Shown one piece after another: positions 25,503-34,173 of a DNA stretch of 64,000 bases. A program made the translations under genes and the position numbers. Origin of the DNA: Myxococcota bacterium. Its GTDB lineage: Bacteria; Myxococcota; XYA12-FULL-58-9; JALHOP01. The stretch is taken from NCBI GenBank assembly GCA_022842935.1, contig JALHOP010000010.1, forward strand, positions 170,144 through 234,143, written 5' to 3'. The notes beneath the pieces were generated by a model. That model was not told where the DNA came from, did no database searches, and was given only the letters and a program-made list of their open reading frames with translations. How positions within the stretch are numbered: position 1 is the first letter of the stretch; each line of letters starts with the position of its first letter.

Positions 25503-26683
25503 CCATCGCCATATGGGCATCGCTTGCCGTCGCGCTGTTTTTCGTGCCGCTGCTCGTCTACCTGGGCATCCTGTCTGTTTTAGCGAGCGCCCCCCGTAGG
25601 CACGTCTATGGAGGAGCCAGCACCCGCTTCGTAGTCGTCGTGCCCGCGCACAATGAGGAGACAGGTATCGCCGCTACCGTGCAGAGCGCGCTCACGGTCG
25701 ACTACCCGCCCGAGCTGCGCCGGGTGCTGGTGGTCGCGGACAACTGCTCCGACGCCACCGCTGCACGAGCACGCGAGGCAGGCGCCCTCGTACTCACCCG
25801 CGAGAACAAGGAGCTGCGCGGCAAGGGCTACGCGCTCGAGCTCGCCTTCGCACACGTCGCTCGCGAGAAGCTGGGCGAGGCGGTGGTCGTCATTGACGCC
25901 GACAGCCTCGCCTCCCCCAATCTCCTGCGCTCGTTCGACGCTCTGCTAGCCGCCGGCGAGCAGGCCGCTCAAGCGGAGTACGGCGTGCGCAATCCGCAGG
26001 CCTCGTGGCGTACGCGCCTGATGACCGTGGCCCTGGCCATGTTTCATCGCACCCGCTCGCTGGGCCGCGAGCGCTTGAGCCTTTCGTGCGGTCTGCGGGG
26101 TAACGGCATGTGCTTCACCTTGCCGCTCCTCGCAAAGGTGCCGCACGCGGCCTACGGACTCGTCGAGGACGTCGAATACGGCATCTTGCTGGGCAAAAAC
26201 GGAGTGCGCGTTGCATATGCCACCGACGCGTGGGTGCTGGGCGAAATGGTCTCAGGCGGGAAAGCCGCCGTGAGCCAGCGCAAGCGCTGGGAGGGAGGCC
26301 GCGCCCAGATGCGCGCCATGGTGCGGCCGCTGCTCGCGGCGGCCCTCACGCGACGCTCGGCGATGCTCCTCGATCTTGCGATGGATATCATCGTGCCGCC
26401 GCTTGCGACCCTCGGCATCGTGCTATTCGTGTTCACCTTGCTCGAGGCCGCCCTCTGGGCGCTCTCGGGCTACCCTGCGCCGGGGATGTATCTGTGGCTA
26501 GCTGGTTGGGCTGCCCTGTCGATCTACATCGCGCGCGGGATGCAGCACTCGGGGCTAGGCTTTGGCGCGGTCACCGCCCTCGCCTATGCTCCCGTCTACG
26601 TGCTCTGGAAGCTCACGTTCGCGCGGGTCGGAAAGAGCGAAAAGAGCTGGGTGCGGACGGCGCGTGAAGAGCGGTCCGACTAA
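25499..26683 (+). CDS. epsU: Membrane glycosyltransferase family 2 (EpsU-like)
   Basis: A 394-aa processive-type GT2. An N-terminal helix is followed by FVVVVPAHNEETGIAATV, VVADNCSDATAARAREAG, the DxD motif in VVIDADSL, the acceptor-site EDVEYG, and QRKRWEGGR (the QxxRW motif), then two or three C-terminal helices. This layout resembles cellulose/hyaluronan synthase-like enzymes. It ends the plus-strand eps run and is translationally coupled to epsV. Confidence 0.92.
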   Translation: MTIAIWASLAVALFFVPLLVYLGILSVLASAPRRHVYGGASTRFVVVVPAHNEETGIAATVQSALTVDYPPELRRVLVVADNCSDATAARAREAGALVLTRENKELRGKGYALELAFAHVAREKLGEAVVVIDADSLASPNLLRSFDALLAAGEQAAQAEYGVRNPQASWRTRLMTVALAMFHRTRSLGRERLSLSCGLRGNGMCFTLPLLAKVPHAAYGLVEDVEYGILLGKNGVRVAYATDAWVLGEMVSGGKAAVSQRKRWEGGRAQMRAMVRPLLAAALTRRSAMLLDLAMDIIVPPLATLGIVLFVFTLLEAALWALSGYPAPGMYLWLAGWAALSIYIARGMQHSGLGFGAVTALAYAPVYVLWKLTFARVGKSEKSWVRTAREERSD

Positions 26684-26925
26684 GCGGTCGGCGAGCTGCC
26701 GCAACGTCATCCGACCGAGCCGCTTGCAGCTCCCTGTAAGGTCAAAGCGCCGACACTCGTCGTCTGGGGCGCTCGCCGACTATCGCGACCCATCAACCGC
26801 GAGTCGAAACCGGCAAGCTCCCGTTTGGCTCATCTAGACCGAACCCCAGCGCCTCGAAGTAGCGAGCGAGACCGAGCCCGGAACGCAACCGGCACTCTGC
26901 GTCGGTTCAAAGCAGCTGACAGTCA
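26684..26925. other. Intergenic region after epsU
   Basis: About 240 bases between convergent genes. GAGCTGC (26693-26699) and GCAGCTC (26726-26732) form a 7-base inverted repeat, and AGCGCC/GGCGCT (26746-26751, 26768-26773) a 6-base one. Neither has a T-run. They may help end transcription; no gene is seen. Confidence 0.3.
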
Positions 26926-28143
26926 CTAGAATCGTCCGCGAAACCGGACTTGCGCGCCCATCGCCGTCGCATCGAACGAGCCGTTGAGCTCCAACGTTCT
27001 TCGCCCATCATCGCGCATGATGCTAAAGTGCGCCCCGGGCTGGCGACTCACGATATTGACATGCGCCCCGCCGTAGAATCGAAGATTCGAACCATCGGGA
27101 AGACGAAGCTGATCGCTTAGCCCGCCCGTCACGGTCGCGGGCACGCCGATCTCCGGCCTGCCGCGAAACGCTGGATGGGTAACGTACTCGCCTGGGACGA
27201 TGCCGACCACGAGACGACCAAGCCGCGCCGCGACCGACACAGCACCCTCGTCGCTATCGTTACCGCCGGTGATGACATGATTGCCCCCTGCGGCACTCAC
27301 TGTAATCCCAACGTTCGGCGTCCCCAATCGCGCAACGACATGATCAATGTTTCCGGGCATGGCAAAGCGGCGCGCGAACTCGAACATCCGCGCAGGGTCG
27401 TTGGGTTCGGTGTACCGGCGCGAGCGGTGCTCGAAATCAGTGGGTACGTTCCCTAAGTCGACGCCTCGCCTCGTACTGCGGCCCGGCCCGCGCTCCTCCC
27501 CATCCTCACCCTCGTCGCCCTGGTCCTGGCTCGGGCGGTAGTCGGTCGCCAGCACCCGACCACCACGCATGAGGTCGTTGGTTTCATTCGCGATGCGGCG
27601 CAGACCAAGAAGCGTCTCACGAGGCGCGGCACCAAGACGACTCTCCGGAGCCCGACTCGAGACGCCAAGCACCGTGTTCATGCCCCGCTCGAGCGCGATG
27701 GGCACCCGATGATGATCGCCGAGGCGGACAAGCGTCTGATCGCGGAGCAGAGCCAACGCGCCCGAGAGCCCGGCATCATCGCGAGCAGCGGGGGCGAGGG
27801 CATGCACCACGGTGAGCAGGTCGCGGCGAGCCTCGTTGACTCGCCGTGGATCGCGCAGTCGATCGAGAGCGGCACTTTGGAGCGCGCTCAACTCGTGCTC
27901 ACCCAAACGCATCGCGCCACGCAAACGGTCGACCGCGTTCGTTCGGCCGGCGGGTGCGAGGACGAGGCCTACGTTCCGAATACCTCGGTCAGCGCGGTTT
28001 GCGGATGGCGCGTCGGGCTGCCGGAGTGGACGCCCAGCCGGACGCCGAGGCGGCAGCGGTGCCGCTACACGCGCCACTGCCCGCCGGGTCATGGCCATGA
28101 GGTCTATGGGAGCCGCTACAGACATAACTACATCCACGTACAC
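26926..28143 (-). CDS. Protein of unknown function inside the eps locus
   Basis: Up to 405 aa; I recognise no family. The N-terminal 50 residues are Pro/Arg/Ala-rich, so the true start may be an internal Met (MAMTRR or later). A helical middle part (EHELSALQSAALDRLRDPRRVNEARRDLL) is followed by an acidic low-complexity hinge (QDQGDEGEDGEE). The C-terminal 160 residues are beta-like, with NVGITVSAAGGNHVITGG, NLRFYGGAHVNIVSRQPG and an ending VRFRGRF that resembles an outer-membrane strand. No clear signal peptide is seen. It is transcribed opposite to the eps run, separately from the GH44 gene. Confidence 0.6.
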   Translation of the reverse strand: MYVDVVMSVAAPIDLMAMTRRAVARVAAPLPPRRPAGRPLRQPDAPSANRADRGIRNVGLVLAPAGRTNAVDRLRGAMRLGEHELSALQSAALDRLRDPRRVNEARRDLLTVVHALAPAARDDAGLSGALALLRDQTLVRLGDHHRVPIALERGMNTVLGVSSRAPESRLGAAPRETLLGLRRIANETNDLMRGGRVLATDYRPSQDQGDEGEDGEERGPGRSTRRGVDLGNVPTDFEHRSRRYTEPNDPARMFEFARRFAMPGNIDHVVARLGTPNVGITVSAAGGNHVITGGNDSDEGAVSVAARLGRLVVGIVPGEYVTHPAFRGRPEIGVPATVTGGLSDQLRLPDGSNLRFYGGAHVNIVSRQPGAHFSIMRDDGRRTLELNGSFDATAMGAQVRFRGRF

Positions 28144-28483
28144 AACTCATCGCGCGACCGGTTCGGCTAGGTTCCTGCGTCGTGCAACCGTGTTGGTGCC
28201 GCCGTGGCACATCAGTTCGCTGCGCCCAAAAACCGGACAAACAGCATCGCGTTCGTCCCGCGCCCGACGGAACGTTCCCTTTCGTCTATCCAATTTCGAC
28301 AGCGACGCTGGCTCGACGATGGGTCCCTCGTTTCGCTTTGCTTTCACACCGGTGCATCACGCCGGCCCCACGTTCGCCGGACACGTCGAGGCGTGATTCG
28401 CAACCTGCTGGCGCTAGCAGTTGGAGGAGGAGTCCGAGCGATTCAGTGCGAAGACAGGTGCTTTGTTCGCGCCCCCGAGCTCG
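28144..28483. other. Intergenic region between the unknown gene and the GH44 gene
   Basis: About 340 bases with no supported gene, repeat or RNA. It must contain the minus-strand promoter of the 26926-28143 gene and the end of the GH44 transcript; I see no clear boxes or terminator. Confidence 0.4.
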
Positions 28484-30628
28484 TTACTTGCCCTTCGCGA
28501 GCTCGTAAACGGTAATCGACTGCGGCGGCAACACGTCGACGAGCGGCTTGCCGGCGAGGTGCTCACGCGTCGGTTTCGTGGGCGCAAGCGCAGGCGCGAT
28601 TTCTGACATGCGGAAGGTACGCGCCAGCTGAACACCGCCGCAGGTGCTCGTCTGGATGTCAGCCTCGATAGCGTCGCTCGACGTATTCAAGACCACCGCG
28701 ACCACCGTCGACTTTCCGCTATCGCGGCTAGCGAAGATCGACACATCGCGCGCATCACGCGTCGCCACCGACTGTTCGAGGAACCGCGCGTTCTTGCCGT
28801 CATAGTTGCGGAAGGCACGGAAGGCCCAATACGAGGGCGACTGATCTGGCGGGTAAGTCCAATAATACGCCGAGGCCATCACGGGCGACTGGCCGAAGCG
28901 ACCGAGCGTCTCGGCCATCGCGAGCGCGCCGCTGATGTGGTTTTCTGCCCCGAAGCTCCACTCACCAATGGACAACTTGGTGCCAGGATAGTTGTCCGCG
29001 ATGACGCGCTCGAAGCGCGGCAAGAGCTCAATGGCGTCGTTGATCCACGACTCGTCGCGATACACGGGATCCCACAAGGCGTGCGTCGCGCGGAGGCGCC
29101 GCGCGTTGGTGTCTGCGTCAGTGCGCGACCCGCCGTAAATGCCATCACCCTGCGGGTAGAAGTGCACGTCGAGAACGTCGAGAACGCGTGTGCCGGTGCG
29201 CTGCTCATGGTTGCGCAGCTCTTTCAAGTACCAGGCGAGGAAAGGCGTGTCGCCGTGCTTGCGACGGTCGGGCTTGGCCGAAAAACCAGCCACCTGATCG
29301 ACCGCGGAGAAGAAGTAACCTGTCCATCCCCACGAGGCCGGGCCCGCGATTTGCGCCTCCGGATCGGCTTTGCGTACCGCGGTACCGTATTGAACCGTCC
29401 GCTGGAGCAACTCGTCATAGCTTGCTGGCTCGGGGTGCACATCGCGGTGGGTGATGTGCCAAAGGTCGGGCTCGTTATCGAGAATGTACTGGTGCACGCT
29501 ACGGCCACCGGCCTTCTGATCGCGCTCGCGAATACGTGAGACCCAGGCACCGATATCCGCCGGGGTCATGGCAACGCTCGTCCGCGATGGAGGACCAGGC
29601 TGGATGGCCTTACCGGCTTCGTTGGTGCCATTGCCCACGTCGGGCTCACCAGGCTCGACGGCCTTCTGTTTGCCGAAAACCGAGACCGGGAAACTGTAGG
29701 AGCTCGTGTCCTTGGCGACCCAGCCGATCGTCGGCAGGGTGAGCGCCGTCTTGACCCCGCGCTGAGTGTCGGCAGCGAGAAAGTCGGTCCAGTTGAAGCG
29801 CGGATCGGGTGTGTAGTTGACGTTCTTGAAGAACCAATCAGAGGCGGTGTTCCAGGCGTTGCCGAGCTTCCAGTTGTAGCGCGTGGTGTGGTTCCCGCCC
29901 CAGCGCCGGATGGCCGGGTTCATGCTCCAGACGTGCTGATCTTTGTGATCGTTCATGGGGTAATAGGCGATGCCGTAGATCATGTCGTTGATGGCGTGTG
30001 AGGCGCCGTCGCACTCGATGGCGACGTCGACCTTGCGCGCGGCGGTGGCGACCGCTTTGGCGACATCGGCCTGCCGCTTGGCGTCGGTCGAGCCCCACAG
30101 CCCGATGGCGTCGAGCTCGATGAAGCCAGCGGGGATGGGGCGGTGCGCGCGCAGCACCAGCCGATCGAAGGAGCGTCCCTGCGGATTGAGCTCCTTCATC
30201 GACACCATGACCTCGACCTCGCCGCCCTCGAGTTGGCGCAAGTGTTTGCCGCCCACCTTGACGTCGGGGAACTCACCTTGTTTTCCCGCGCTCACCGCGA
30301 CCGTGAAGAAATCGAGAGGGCGAGCGCTGCGTACGCGCAGCAAAACGGCGTCATAGGTACCCGACAGGCCCGGGCGAGCGACAATCCACCCCCCGTAGTC
30401 CGACATGTCGACGCGGGCTGGCGATTCGGCCTTGAGCTCCCGTCGCGACCAGCCAAAGTCTTGCCAGTCGCCCTTGAAGCCACGATCGTAGATGGGCTCG
30501 ACGATGCGAAGACCTTCGTCGGCGGGTCCCTTGGTACGTGTTGGCTGGACCGGCCCTTCGGAGTTGCTTGCGCACGTGAGAGCTACGACACTCCAGAGAG
30601 CGATGAAACCGAACCGTGTTTGCCTCAT
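28484..30628 (-). CDS. epsB: Glycoside hydrolase family 44-like secreted enzyme (EpsB-like)
   Basis: A 714-aa exported protein (N-terminal FIALWSVVALTCASN, possibly a lipoprotein). An N-terminal beta-sandwich-like region (about 40-190) precedes a (beta/alpha)8 domain (about 200-610) and a C-terminal beta domain. GH44 features are RRWGGNHTTRYNWKLGNAWN, the acid/base Glu in YILDNEPDLWH (E386), VLDVHFYPQ, and the nucleophile region LSIGEWSFGAENH (E556). GH44 enzymes are endo-beta-1,4-glucanases/xyloglucanases. In the eps locus it may trim or release the polymer, as proposed for EpsB. Confidence 0.85.
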   Translation of the reverse strand: MRQTRFGFIALWSVVALTCASNSEGPVQPTRTKGPADEGLRIVEPIYDRGFKGDWQDFGWSRRELKAESPARVDMSDYGGWIVARPGLSGTYDAVLLRVRSARPLDFFTVAVSAGKQGEFPDVKVGGKHLRQLEGGEVEVMVSMKELNPQGRSFDRLVLRAHRPIPAGFIELDAIGLWGSTDAKRQADVAKAVATAARKVDVAIECDGASHAINDMIYGIAYYPMNDHKDQHVWSMNPAIRRWGGNHTTRYNWKLGNAWNTASDWFFKNVNYTPDPRFNWTDFLAADTQRGVKTALTLPTIGWVAKDTSSYSFPVSVFGKQKAVEPGEPDVGNGTNEAGKAIQPGPPSRTSVAMTPADIGAWVSRIRERDQKAGGRSVHQYILDNEPDLWHITHRDVHPEPASYDELLQRTVQYGTAVRKADPEAQIAGPASWGWTGYFFSAVDQVAGFSAKPDRRKHGDTPFLAWYLKELRNHEQRTGTRVLDVLDVHFYPQGDGIYGGSRTDADTNARRLRATHALWDPVYRDESWINDAIELLPRFERVIADNYPGTKLSIGEWSFGAENHISGALAMAETLGRFGQSPVMASAYYWTYPPDQSPSYWAFRAFRNYDGKNARFLEQSVATRDARDVSIFASRDSGKSTVVAVVLNTSSDAIEADIQTSTCGGVQLARTFRMSEIAPALAPTKPTREHLAGKPLVDVLPPQSITVYELAKGK

Positions 30629-30694
30629 CCTGTGCTCATCTCGCGTGCGCTATGCTCGCAACTGCTCTACGTTGGCGCAAGCTCGGGGTTGCTG

Positions 30695-31237
30695 GTGATC
30701 TTGCACGACCTCATCGGTGACGCCGAAGAATTGGCGCGCAACGCCTTCGGAAGCAATGACCGCTCGGCAATCGCCCGGGCCGTCATCACCAGTGACTCCT
30801 ACCAGATCACTGCTATTCAACGCGTACGCGAGTTTGCCCGAGCCTGGCACGTTCCCGGTTTGAACCACATGTTGCGGGTCGTGCAGACCGCCTATCACGG
30901 CATCGAAATAGGCAACGCCGTAACGCTCGGCAAGGGCGTGTATTTCGTCCATCCGCTCGGCATCGTCATCGGCGGCGACGCCAAGGTGGGTGACCGGGTG
31001 CGCTTCTATGGCAACAATACGGTCGGCACCGCCAAGGACAACGGCTATCCGGTCATCGAAGACGACGTGGTCATTGGGGCCGGCGCCCGCATCCTGGGTC
31101 CAATTCGGGTCGGTGCCCGCTCGGTCATCGGCGCGAACGCGGTGGTTGTCACCGACGTACCACCGGACAGCTTGGCGGTTGGTGTGCCCGCGAAGATTCG
31201 GCCGCGCGGTCCGAGCGATGATTCGCGTGAAGTCTAG
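30695..31237 (+). CDS. epsC: Hexapeptide-repeat acetyltransferase, serine acetyltransferase-like
   Basis: About 180 aa. A helical N-terminus is followed by a left-handed beta-helix: IEIGNAVTLGKGVYFVHPLG, VIGGDAKVGDRVRFYGNNTV, VIEDDVVIGAGARILGPI, VGARSVIGANAVV. CysE-type enzymes use the His in the FVHP segment. In polysaccharide loci such proteins usually O-acetylate sugars rather than make O-acetylserine. GTG at 30695 follows GGGG by six bases; TTG at 30689 is an alternative. It begins 66 bases from the divergent GH44 gene and 9 bases before a GT2 gene. Confidence 0.85.
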   Translation: MILHDLIGDAEELARNAFGSNDRSAIARAVITSDSYQITAIQRVREFARAWHVPGLNHMLRVVQTAYHGIEIGNAVTLGKGVYFVHPLGIVIGGDAKVGDRVRFYGNNTVGTAKDNGYPVIEDDVVIGAGARILGPIRVGARSVIGANAVVVTDVPPDSLAVGVPAKIRPRGPSDDSREV

Positions 31238-31246
31238 CGAGCAAGA

Positions 31247-32242
31247 ATGAACGTTTCGGTCGTCGTTGCGACATACAATCGTGGTCCCCTGCTCCGGCGA
31301 CTCATCGACGACCTCGAGCGCCAGAGTCTGCCCTCGGAGCGTTTCGACGTCACAGTGGTCGACGACGGCTCGAGAGAACCGGCCACCGCCATTCTCGAGG
31401 GTATGCGACCCCGCTTCTCCTTCAAGGTCGAGCGGCAAGACAACCAAGGTCCCGGTGCCGCCCGCGATCGCGGAGTCCGTTCGTCATCACACCCGCTCGT
31501 CGTCTTCATCGACGACGACATGGAGCTACCCGCCGACTTCCTCGAAGCCCATCTCGCCGCCATTGATGGAGGCTTGACCGTTGTGCAGGGGCTCATCGCG
31601 CCTGACCCCGAGCTTGCGCGTATGCCCATCTTCGAGCGCTTCCACGCCGATCAGCTCGAGCGCTTCGTGCAAGCCGTCGAGAGCGGCACGGCGACCGTGC
31701 GCGGCGTCGACCTGTGCACGGGCAACCTGGGCATGTTGCGCCGCGCCTACGAGGGCGTCGGCGGCTTCGACACGACGCTCGGCCGCAGCGAAGATCGGGA
31801 GCTTGGCGTGCGCCTCGAGACGGCGGGTGAGAAAATCGGGCTCTCGGCCCGCGCCAAGACCACACATCGCTCCGACCACGCGAGCCTCGAGGTCTGGCGC
31901 AAGCGAGCCTTCAACTACGGCATCTACGATCACCGCATCGCGAAGAAACACCAAGCTGTCGAGACGGCCGATCCCTGGCGCTTCTGGTTCATGGTGAACC
32001 CCGTGTCGCGGCCACTCTTGCTGACCGCGGCGACGGTCCCCTTCGCGGGCAAACGACTGGCCGACGTCAGCATCCATGCCGCTATGGCGCTCGATCGTAT
32101 CGGCGCGACGCGCCTTGCGATCGCCGGCACGACCTTGTGTTACGGTCTCGAGTACTTCCGTGGTGTCCGCGAGGACAGCGGCTCGCTCGCTGAATGCGCG
32201 CGTGACTTCATGCGTTACCTGGGAAAGCGGAAGAAAGCTTGA
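31247..32242 (+). CDS. epsD: Glycosyltransferase family 2 (EpsD-like)
   Basis: A 331-aa GT-A enzyme: MNVSVVVATYNRGPLLRRL, VTVVDDGSREPA, GPGAARDRGV, the metal-binding FIDDDMELP, a donor-site loop CTGNLGMLRRAYEGVGGFD and the catalytic-base region GRSEDRELGVRLE. It is probably cytoplasmic, extending the lipid-linked repeat unit. Located between two hexapeptide acetyltransferase genes with 9- and 10-base gaps, it forms a clear three-gene cassette. Confidence 0.93.
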   Translation: MNVSVVVATYNRGPLLRRLIDDLERQSLPSERFDVTVVDDGSREPATAILEGMRPRFSFKVERQDNQGPGAARDRGVRSSSHPLVVFIDDDMELPADFLEAHLAAIDGGLTVVQGLIAPDPELARMPIFERFHADQLERFVQAVESGTATVRGVDLCTGNLGMLRRAYEGVGGFDTTLGRSEDRELGVRLETAGEKIGLSARAKTTHRSDHASLEVWRKRAFNYGIYDHRIAKKHQAVETADPWRFWFMVNPVSRPLLLTAATVPFAGKRLADVSIHAAMALDRIGATRLAIAGTTLCYGLEYFRGVREDSGSLAECARDFMRYLGKRKKA

Positions 32243-32252
32243 GGACGAGGCG

Positions 32253-32885
32253 ATGAGAGCACTCAAACGATTTGCCCGAGCGGCACAACACCTGCTGACC
32301 AACGTCCGCGGCGACTACGAGGCCGTGATGACGTATCGCGGTAAGTACAATGCCGACGCCAAGAGCTGGGGCGAGTTTCCGGTCGATGTCGTCAAGAAAG
32401 TCGGTGTCCAGATGATGGTCGCGGTGCGCGTCATGCACTTCGTCCGCGATGCCGGAGTGCCGCTCGCGCCGCAGGTCGCATCACGCCTCATTCGACACCT
32501 CTACGGCGCCGACATTCACTGGGATGCGCAGATCGCGCCCGGTGTCAGCATCATCCATGGGCAGGGGCTGGTGGTCAGTCATGCAGCCCGTGTCGGCGAA
32601 GGCTGCATCCTCTTTCAGGGGGTGACGCTGGGCGAAGGCCGCGATGGCGACACGCAGGCGGTCGGCTCGCCGATCCTCGAGAAAGACGTGCATGTCGGCC
32701 CCAACGCCGTCATCCTGGGCCCCATCCGCGTGGGCGAGGGCACGAAGGTCATGGCGACCTCGGTGCTAACGCAGTCGGTACCGAAAGGCTCGCTCGTCTC
32801 CTCTGGAGATACGAAGATCACGGCACGCAAGCAGCTCAAGACCAACGACTCGAAAGACACCGCCGGGCGAGGTGAACATGCGTAA
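32253..32885 (+). CDS. epsE: Serine O-acetyltransferase-like hexapeptide protein (EpsE-like)
   Basis: A 210-aa acetyltransferase with a CysE-like core: HLYGADIHWDAQIAPGVSIIHGQGLVVSHAARVGEGCILFQGVTLG, followed by GSPILEKDVHVGPNAVILGPIRVGEGTKVMATSVLT. The His in IIHGQG is the likely catalytic residue. The N-terminal 70 residues are helical and basic. ATG at 32253 has GAGGACGAGG upstream. It overlaps the next lipoprotein gene by 8 bases. It probably O-acetylates the polysaccharide or its precursor. Confidence 0.88.
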   Translation: MRALKRFARAAQHLLTNVRGDYEAVMTYRGKYNADAKSWGEFPVDVVKKVGVQMMVAVRVMHFVRDAGVPLAPQVASRLIRHLYGADIHWDAQIAPGVSIIHGQGLVVSHAARVGEGCILFQGVTLGEGRDGDTQAVGSPILEKDVHVGPNAVILGPIRVGEGTKVMATSVLTQSVPKGSLVSSGDTKITARKQLKTNDSKDTAGRGEHA

Positions 32886-33387
32886 AGCGACGTTACTCGC
32901 GTTCTTCGTGATCGCCGGCTGCGAGCAGCTTGGCGGAGACACTGAGCCGCAGATGCCAGCAGCCGCGGGCGGTGGGGACCCGACTCCGGTCCTCGCGAGC
33001 ACCGAGGTCGACATGTTGGAAGATCCGAATGTGCCGCCTCCGGCCGACTGGGACGGCACCGGCGTGCTGAATCCAAGCGTCGTCGAAGATCGCAAGAACG
33101 CACCTGCCTGGGCGCGCAACGAAGCGGAGGTCATCGACCGAGAGGGTCAGCGCTTCCTGCTTGCTACCGGCGTTGCGCTCGGCATCGACAATCCGTCGCT
33201 GGCGCAAACGACCGCGGAGAACCGAGCCCGCGCGGTGCTAGCCCGCTACCTCAACACCCAGCGCCTGGTGAACGCGCACATCGTCGGTACGTGGCAGGAC
33301 GCGTCGACAGGCGCCTTCTATGCGCGCGCCGAGATCGAGGTGCCGAGCACCTTCATGCCGAAGAACCTGCCGCCCCCAAAGCAGTAG
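32878..33387 (+). CDS. Small lipoprotein, LPP20-like
   Basis: A 169-aa predicted lipoprotein (MRKATLLAFFVIAGCEQ). A Pro-rich linker precedes a compact C-terminal domain with ATGVALGIDNPSLAQTTAENRARAVLARYL, the pattern of LPP20/DUF4136-like envelope lipoproteins (Ala-rich helix after a short strand). ATG at 32878 follows AGGTG by five bases. Its start overlaps the acetyltransferase stop, so it is the last gene of that unit. Function unknown. Confidence 0.75.
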   Translation: MRKATLLAFFVIAGCEQLGGDTEPQMPAAAGGGDPTPVLASTEVDMLEDPNVPPPADWDGTGVLNPSVVEDRKNAPAWARNEAEVIDREGQRFLLATGVALGIDNPSLAQTTAENRARAVLARYLNTQRLVNAHIVGTWQDASTGAFYARAEIEVPSTFMPKNLPPPKQ

Positions 33388-33393
33388 GTCGTC

Positions 33394-34173
33394 ATGTGCC
33401 TCGTCATTTTGGCTTCGCGCGTCCATCGCGAGGTACCGCTCATCGTCGCCGTGAACCGCGACGAGCTGTTGACCCGCCCGGCCGAGCCGGTGCACGAGCT
33501 CGAGCCCGGCATCGTCGGCGGCCGCGATGTGCTTGCGGGCGGCACCTGGCTCGCCGCCAACCGCAACGGCGTCGTCGCGGCGCTCACCAATCAACCGCTC
33601 GCAACCAAGCGTCCCAACACTCCCCAAGGCGGTCGCGATGCAAGCAAACGCTCGCGCGGTGAGCTCCCTCTTGCGCTCGCGCGACACCCCACGGCCGAGC
33701 TCGCCGTGCGAGCGTTCGCCGAGCGCATAACGCCGCGTGATTACAACCCATGCGCCCTTCTCGTTGCCGACGCGGTACGCGTGTTCTACATCGGCATGCT
33801 TGGCGGCGAGCGCCCCGACATCCGTCCGCTACCCGCTGGGATCCATGTGCTCGAGAACCGCCCTCTCGAGGCCATATCGCCGAAAGCCGACCGGGCTCGC
33901 TCCGCCGTAGCGGACTTGGCCCGCTGGCCACGCGCCGAGCTCGTTCACCGACTTGGCGCCGTCCTTGCCGATCGCACCATCCCCGCCGATGCCGAAAGCG
34001 TGCACGCCGCGACCGGCGACTGGCGTCCTCCCGAGGTCGAGGCGGCCTTCGTGGTGGCCGGGCCCTACGGCACACGCACCTCGAACATCGTGCTCGCGGC
34101 TGAGACGGTGACTGTCTACGCGACCAACGCGCCCCCGGGCACCGCGCCTTTCGTCGCGCTGCCGCTCAGTTGA
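33394..34173 (+). CDS. NRDE/TANGO2-family protein
   Basis: A 259-aa Ntn-hydrolase-like protein. It begins MCLVILA with Cys2, the expected N-terminal nucleophile after Met removal, and has the family-naming NRDE motif at residues 21-24 followed by the GGRDVLAGGTWLAANRNGVVAALTN stretch. The end carries TSNIVLA, also conserved. Biochemical function of the family is not settled (links to haem or lipid handling have been proposed). It follows the small lipoprotein by 6 bases and converges with the next gene, overlapping by 8 bases. Confidence 0.92.
   Translation: MCLVILASRVHREVPLIVAVNRDELLTRPAEPVHELEPGIVGGRDVLAGGTWLAANRNGVVAALTNQPLATKRPNTPQGGRDASKRSRGELPLALARHPTAELAVRAFAERITPRDYNPCALLVADAVRVFYIGMLGGERPDIRPLPAGIHVLENRPLEAISPKADRARSAVADLARWPRAELVHRLGAVLADRTIPADAESVHAATGDWRPPEVEAAFVVAGPYGTRTSNIVLAAETVTVYATNAPPGTAPFVALPLS

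Noticed and set aside
30143-30694. Upstream extension of the 30695 acetyltransferase frame
   Set aside because: It is antisense to the signal peptide and N-terminal domain of the GH44 gene, and the hexapeptide protein is complete without it.
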